15,968 nucleotides of DNA, from contig CANQZP010000028.1 of assembly GCA_947628395.1 (NCBI GenBank), positions 1 to 15,968 on the forward strand. The letters are read 5' to 3'. This DNA is from an uncultured Clostridia bacterium. Its GTDB lineage: Bacteria > Bacillota > Clostridia > TANB77 > CAG-508. Shown piece after piece: positions 14,502 to 15,968 of this stretch (position 1 is its first letter; each line of letters begins with the position of its first letter). The translations under genes were made by a program, and so were the position numbers. The notes under the pieces were generated by a model. It saw only the letters and a program-made list of their open reading frames with translations, made no database searches and was not told the origin of the DNA.

Positions 14502-15170
14502 CTATCTTAAAATGTAGCCCTGCCCTCTTTTAGTTTCTAATAATTCTTTTAAATTTAATTCTTCTAATTTATTTCTTAATCTAGTTATATTTACTGTCAA
14601 AGTATTATCATCAATAAAGCTTTCACTTTCCCATAAGTAATCCATAATTTCTTCTCGTGATACAATTTTGTTCCTTTTTTCATTTAAAAATTTTAATATT
14701 TTAAGTTCATTTTTAGTTAATTCAATTTCCTTATCATATTTGATTATCGTACTATTTGACAAATTGATAATAAAATCTTTTTCAACTATTTTATCTTGCT
14801 CATTTTTCATATTGCTTCTTCTTAATAGTGAATTTGTCTTAGCAAGTAATATCTGAATATTGAAAGGTTTTGTAATATAGTGATCTGCACCATAATTTAT
14901 ACTCAATAATTCATCTACTTCATTATCTCTACTTGTTATTATAATAATTGGTACATTAGATTGTTTTCGAATTTCCTTACACACGAATTCTCCATCTGCC
15001 ATAGGTAGATTAATATCTAATAATACTAAATCTGGATTTATATTTATAATATCAGAAATTGTATTATCAAATTTTTTTAGAGATTCTGCCATATAACCAT
15101 TATTATTAAAAAATATTTCGAGTTCTCCTCGTAATTTTTCATCATCTTCTACTATTAAAATTTTTTGCAT
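14502..15170 (-). CDS. BceR-type response regulator, OmpR/PhoB family
   Basis: DNA-binding response regulator, 222 aa. The receiver domain is residues 1-115: acidic pair Asp9-Asp10 (VEDDEKLR), phosphoacceptor Asp52 (LVLLDINLP), Thr79-Ser80 (IIITSRD) and Lys101 (YITKPFN). The C-terminal OmpR-type winged helix is about 128-222, with ELTKNELKILKFL, VSREEIMDYLW and LTVNITRLRNKLEEL ending in the wing TKRGQGYILR. The ATG at 15170 is chosen because GGAGG (15179-15183) lies 8 bp upstream; the frame extends to a TTG at 15185 that overlaps this ribosome binding site. It heads the RR-kinase-ATPase-permease order typical of Bce systems and should act on the two operators at 13447-13474 and 15213-15238. 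It looks intact. Confidence 0.94.
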   Translation of the reverse strand: MQKILIVEDDEKLRGELEIFFNNNGYMAESLKKFDNTISDIININPDLVLLDINLPMADGEFVCKEIRKQSNVPIIIITSRDNEVDELLSINYGADHYITKPFNIQILLAKTNSLLRRSNMKNEQDKIVEKDFIINLSNSTIIKYDKEIELTKNELKILKFLNEKRNKIVSREEIMDYLWESESFIDDNTLTVNITRLRNKLEELNLKELLETKRGQGYILR

Positions 15171-15189
15171 TTTCTCATCCTCCAAAATT

Positions 15190-15238
15190 ATTATAGCATA
15201 TTATTAAAAAAAATAACCTTACATTTTTGTAAGGTTAT
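15190..15238 (-). promoter_or_regulatory. response-regulator promoter: extended -10 and overlapping BceR-type operator
   Basis: Perfect inverted repeat with 11-bp arms and a 4-bp TTTT centre (15213-15238), containing TTACA-N4-TGTAA and sharing its central core with the site upstream of the ATPase gene. An extended -10 TGCTATAAT (15190-15198) follows on the minus strand. The repeat occupies the -35 position, centred near -42, so the regulator probably controls its own expression. The predicted start leaves almost no leader before the GGAGG. Confidence 0.75.
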
Positions 15239-15331
15239 AAAATATTAGTATAACTTATTTGCCAATTAAATTTTCACATTTATATTTTTAATTTCTATTT
15301 CTTTTTCATTTAAAATAATTTGGTAAACTAA

Positions 15332-15655
15332 TTATTCATCTTTTAAATATTTTTCCCAATCCATAAAAGCATGTCCTATTCTTACTATAAAAACTTTATT
15401 CACATTCTCATCAATAATATAAAAAATTATATAATTTCTTACATTGATTTTTCTAATGTTTTTATGCCCTGTTAATTTTTCTTCTAAAACAGGCATGCTT
15501 CCAGCGACGTCTGCTAATTTTCTTAATTCTTGTTTAAATAAAAGTTTATATTTATCTGCTATAATATCTTCTGCTAAATCATATCTCAGATATGAAATAA
15601 TATTTTCTAAGTCTTGTTCAGCAGTTTTTGACATTTCTACTACATACTTTTTCAT
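15332..15655 (-). CDS. RelE/ParE-family toxin of a type II toxin-antitoxin pair
   Basis: Small protein of 107 aa with the RelE/ParE fold pattern: VVEMSKTAEQDLENIISYL at the N-terminus (strand then helix), a second helix around KYKLLFKQELRKLADV, then the beta-sheet NIRKINVRNYIIFYIIDE and KVFIVRIGHAFMDWEKYL. In this family the toxin acts on ribosome-bound mRNA (RelE) or DNA gyrase (ParE). The '..R.....NY.IFY.ID....V.I.RIGH...DW' pattern is common to both subfamilies, so the target is not decided here. GGAG lies 8 bp upstream of the ATG, in the 16-bp gap after the antitoxin gene, giving the usual antitoxin-first operon. It is unrelated in function to the Bce module downstream; no clear terminator separates it from the response-regulator promoter. 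Confidence 0.85.
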   Translation of the reverse strand: MKKYVVEMSKTAEQDLENIISYLRYDLAEDIIADKYKLLFKQELRKLADVAGSMPVLEEKLTGHKNIRKINVRNYIIFYIIDENVNKVFIVRIGHAFMDWEKYLKDE

Positions 15656-15671
15656 AGCCTATACTCCATCT

Positions 15672-15914
15672 TTATATATTCTCTATTTTGCTGAAAACAT
15701 CATCAAGAGAATATACTTTATTTTCTTCTATATCTTCAAGTCCTTTTTGTAATTTTTCTTTTAAATCTTTCTTATTTTTTATAGTAATACTATCTGGTGC
15801 TTCTTTATCTATATATGATAATTTTAAATATTCAACAAAATTAATAACTTGATTTGTAAGTTCTTCTGGTAGTGTTTCAATTTCATTATATAATTTTTGT
15901 TTTTCTATAGACAT
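15672..15914 (-). CDS. antitoxin (DUF2281-like) of the RelE/ParE pair
   Basis: Protein of 80 aa encoded directly before the toxin. The N-terminal part (EIETLPEELTNQVINFVEYL) resembles DUF2281-type antitoxins. The C-terminal part (DLKEKLQKGLEDIEENKVYS followed by LDDVFSKIENI) has the amphipathic pattern of antitoxin tails that wrap the toxin. The ATG at 15914 is preferred: GGAGG lies 8 bp upstream, and the longer frame starts at a TTG (15929) that overlaps this site. No separate DNA-binding domain is obvious, so autoregulation cannot be asserted. The pairing with the toxin is inferred from order, the 16-bp gap and sizes; the family label is from remembered pattern only. Confidence 0.75.
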   Translation of the reverse strand: MSIEKQKLYNEIETLPEELTNQVINFVEYLKLSYIDKEAPDSITIKNKKDLKEKLQKGLEDIEENKVYSLDDVFSKIENI

Positions 15915-15946
15915 ATTCTTTACCTCCAAAATAGATTTACATTAAT

Positions 15947-15955
15947 ATTATAACA
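15947..15955 (-). promoter_or_regulatory. extended -10 of the toxin-antitoxin promoter
   Basis: TGTTATAAT on the minus strand (TG at 15954-15955, TATAAT at 15947-15952), about 33 bp upstream of the antitoxin ATG. The matching -35 region would lie at or beyond the end of the window and cannot be examined. Confidence 0.55.
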
Positions 15956-15968
15956 TTTTTTCTTATAA

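Noticed and set aside
15444..15752. Plus-strand open frame of 102 codons
   Set aside because: It is antisense to the toxin and the antitoxin tail, both of which have good ribosome binding sites and family patterns.

Overview
The window is very AT-rich DNA from a low-GC Gram-positive bacterium, most likely a member of the Clostridia. The evidence is the A/T-heavy codon use, strong AGGAGG-type ribosome binding sites, sigma-A promoters of the TTGACA/TATAAT type, and a gene set (PcsB-type M23 hydrolase, Bce-type antibiotic-peptide module, ECF sigma plus zinc-finger anti-sigma factor) typical of that class. Genus and species cannot be named from this sequence. All genes except one LysR regulator lie on the minus strand. 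No rRNA, tRNA, CRISPR or insertion sequence was seen, and no stretch above 300 bases lacks a gene.

Layout. (1) 1-2291: an alpha/beta hydrolase (cut by the window edge) and a membrane-anchored aldo/keto reductase form a small operon, divergent from a LysR regulator. A 12-bp palindrome lies between the two promoters. (2) 2320-5055: cls (cardiolipin synthase) followed by a dGTPase-like HD gene split by an in-frame TAA. (3) 5124-6528: an ECF sigma factor and its membrane anti-sigma factor, preceded by an ECF-type promoter that suggests autoregulation. (4) 6545-9137: a MacB-like ABC transporter with ATPase and permease fused. (5) 9175-10505: a secreted coiled-coil M23 peptidoglycan hydrolase of PcsB/EnvC type with its own promoter. 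(6) 10525-15238: a Bce-type module (response regulator, intramembrane-sensing kinase, ATPase, 10-TM permease) with two copies of a TNACA-N4-TGTAA operator. (7) 15332-15955: a RelE/ParE-family toxin-antitoxin pair.

How it fits together. From cls through the Bce module, most genes concern the cell envelope: anionic lipid synthesis, envelope-stress sigma control, two MacB/FtsX/BceB-type (mechanotransmitting) ABC systems, and peptidoglycan cleavage. In the Bce module the permease and kinase would sense a cell-wall-active peptide. The kinase would phosphorylate the regulator, which would bind the two operators and raise ATPase/permease expression.

The most notable feature is damage. As given, the Bce kinase and the Bce ATPase each carry a single-base insertion in a key motif region (just after the kinase H-box, and inside the ABC signature), both creating an in-frame CGG, and the dGTPase carries a nonsense codon. 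These may be real inactivation events or sequence errors. The sequence alone cannot decide, but each is exactly localised and testable.
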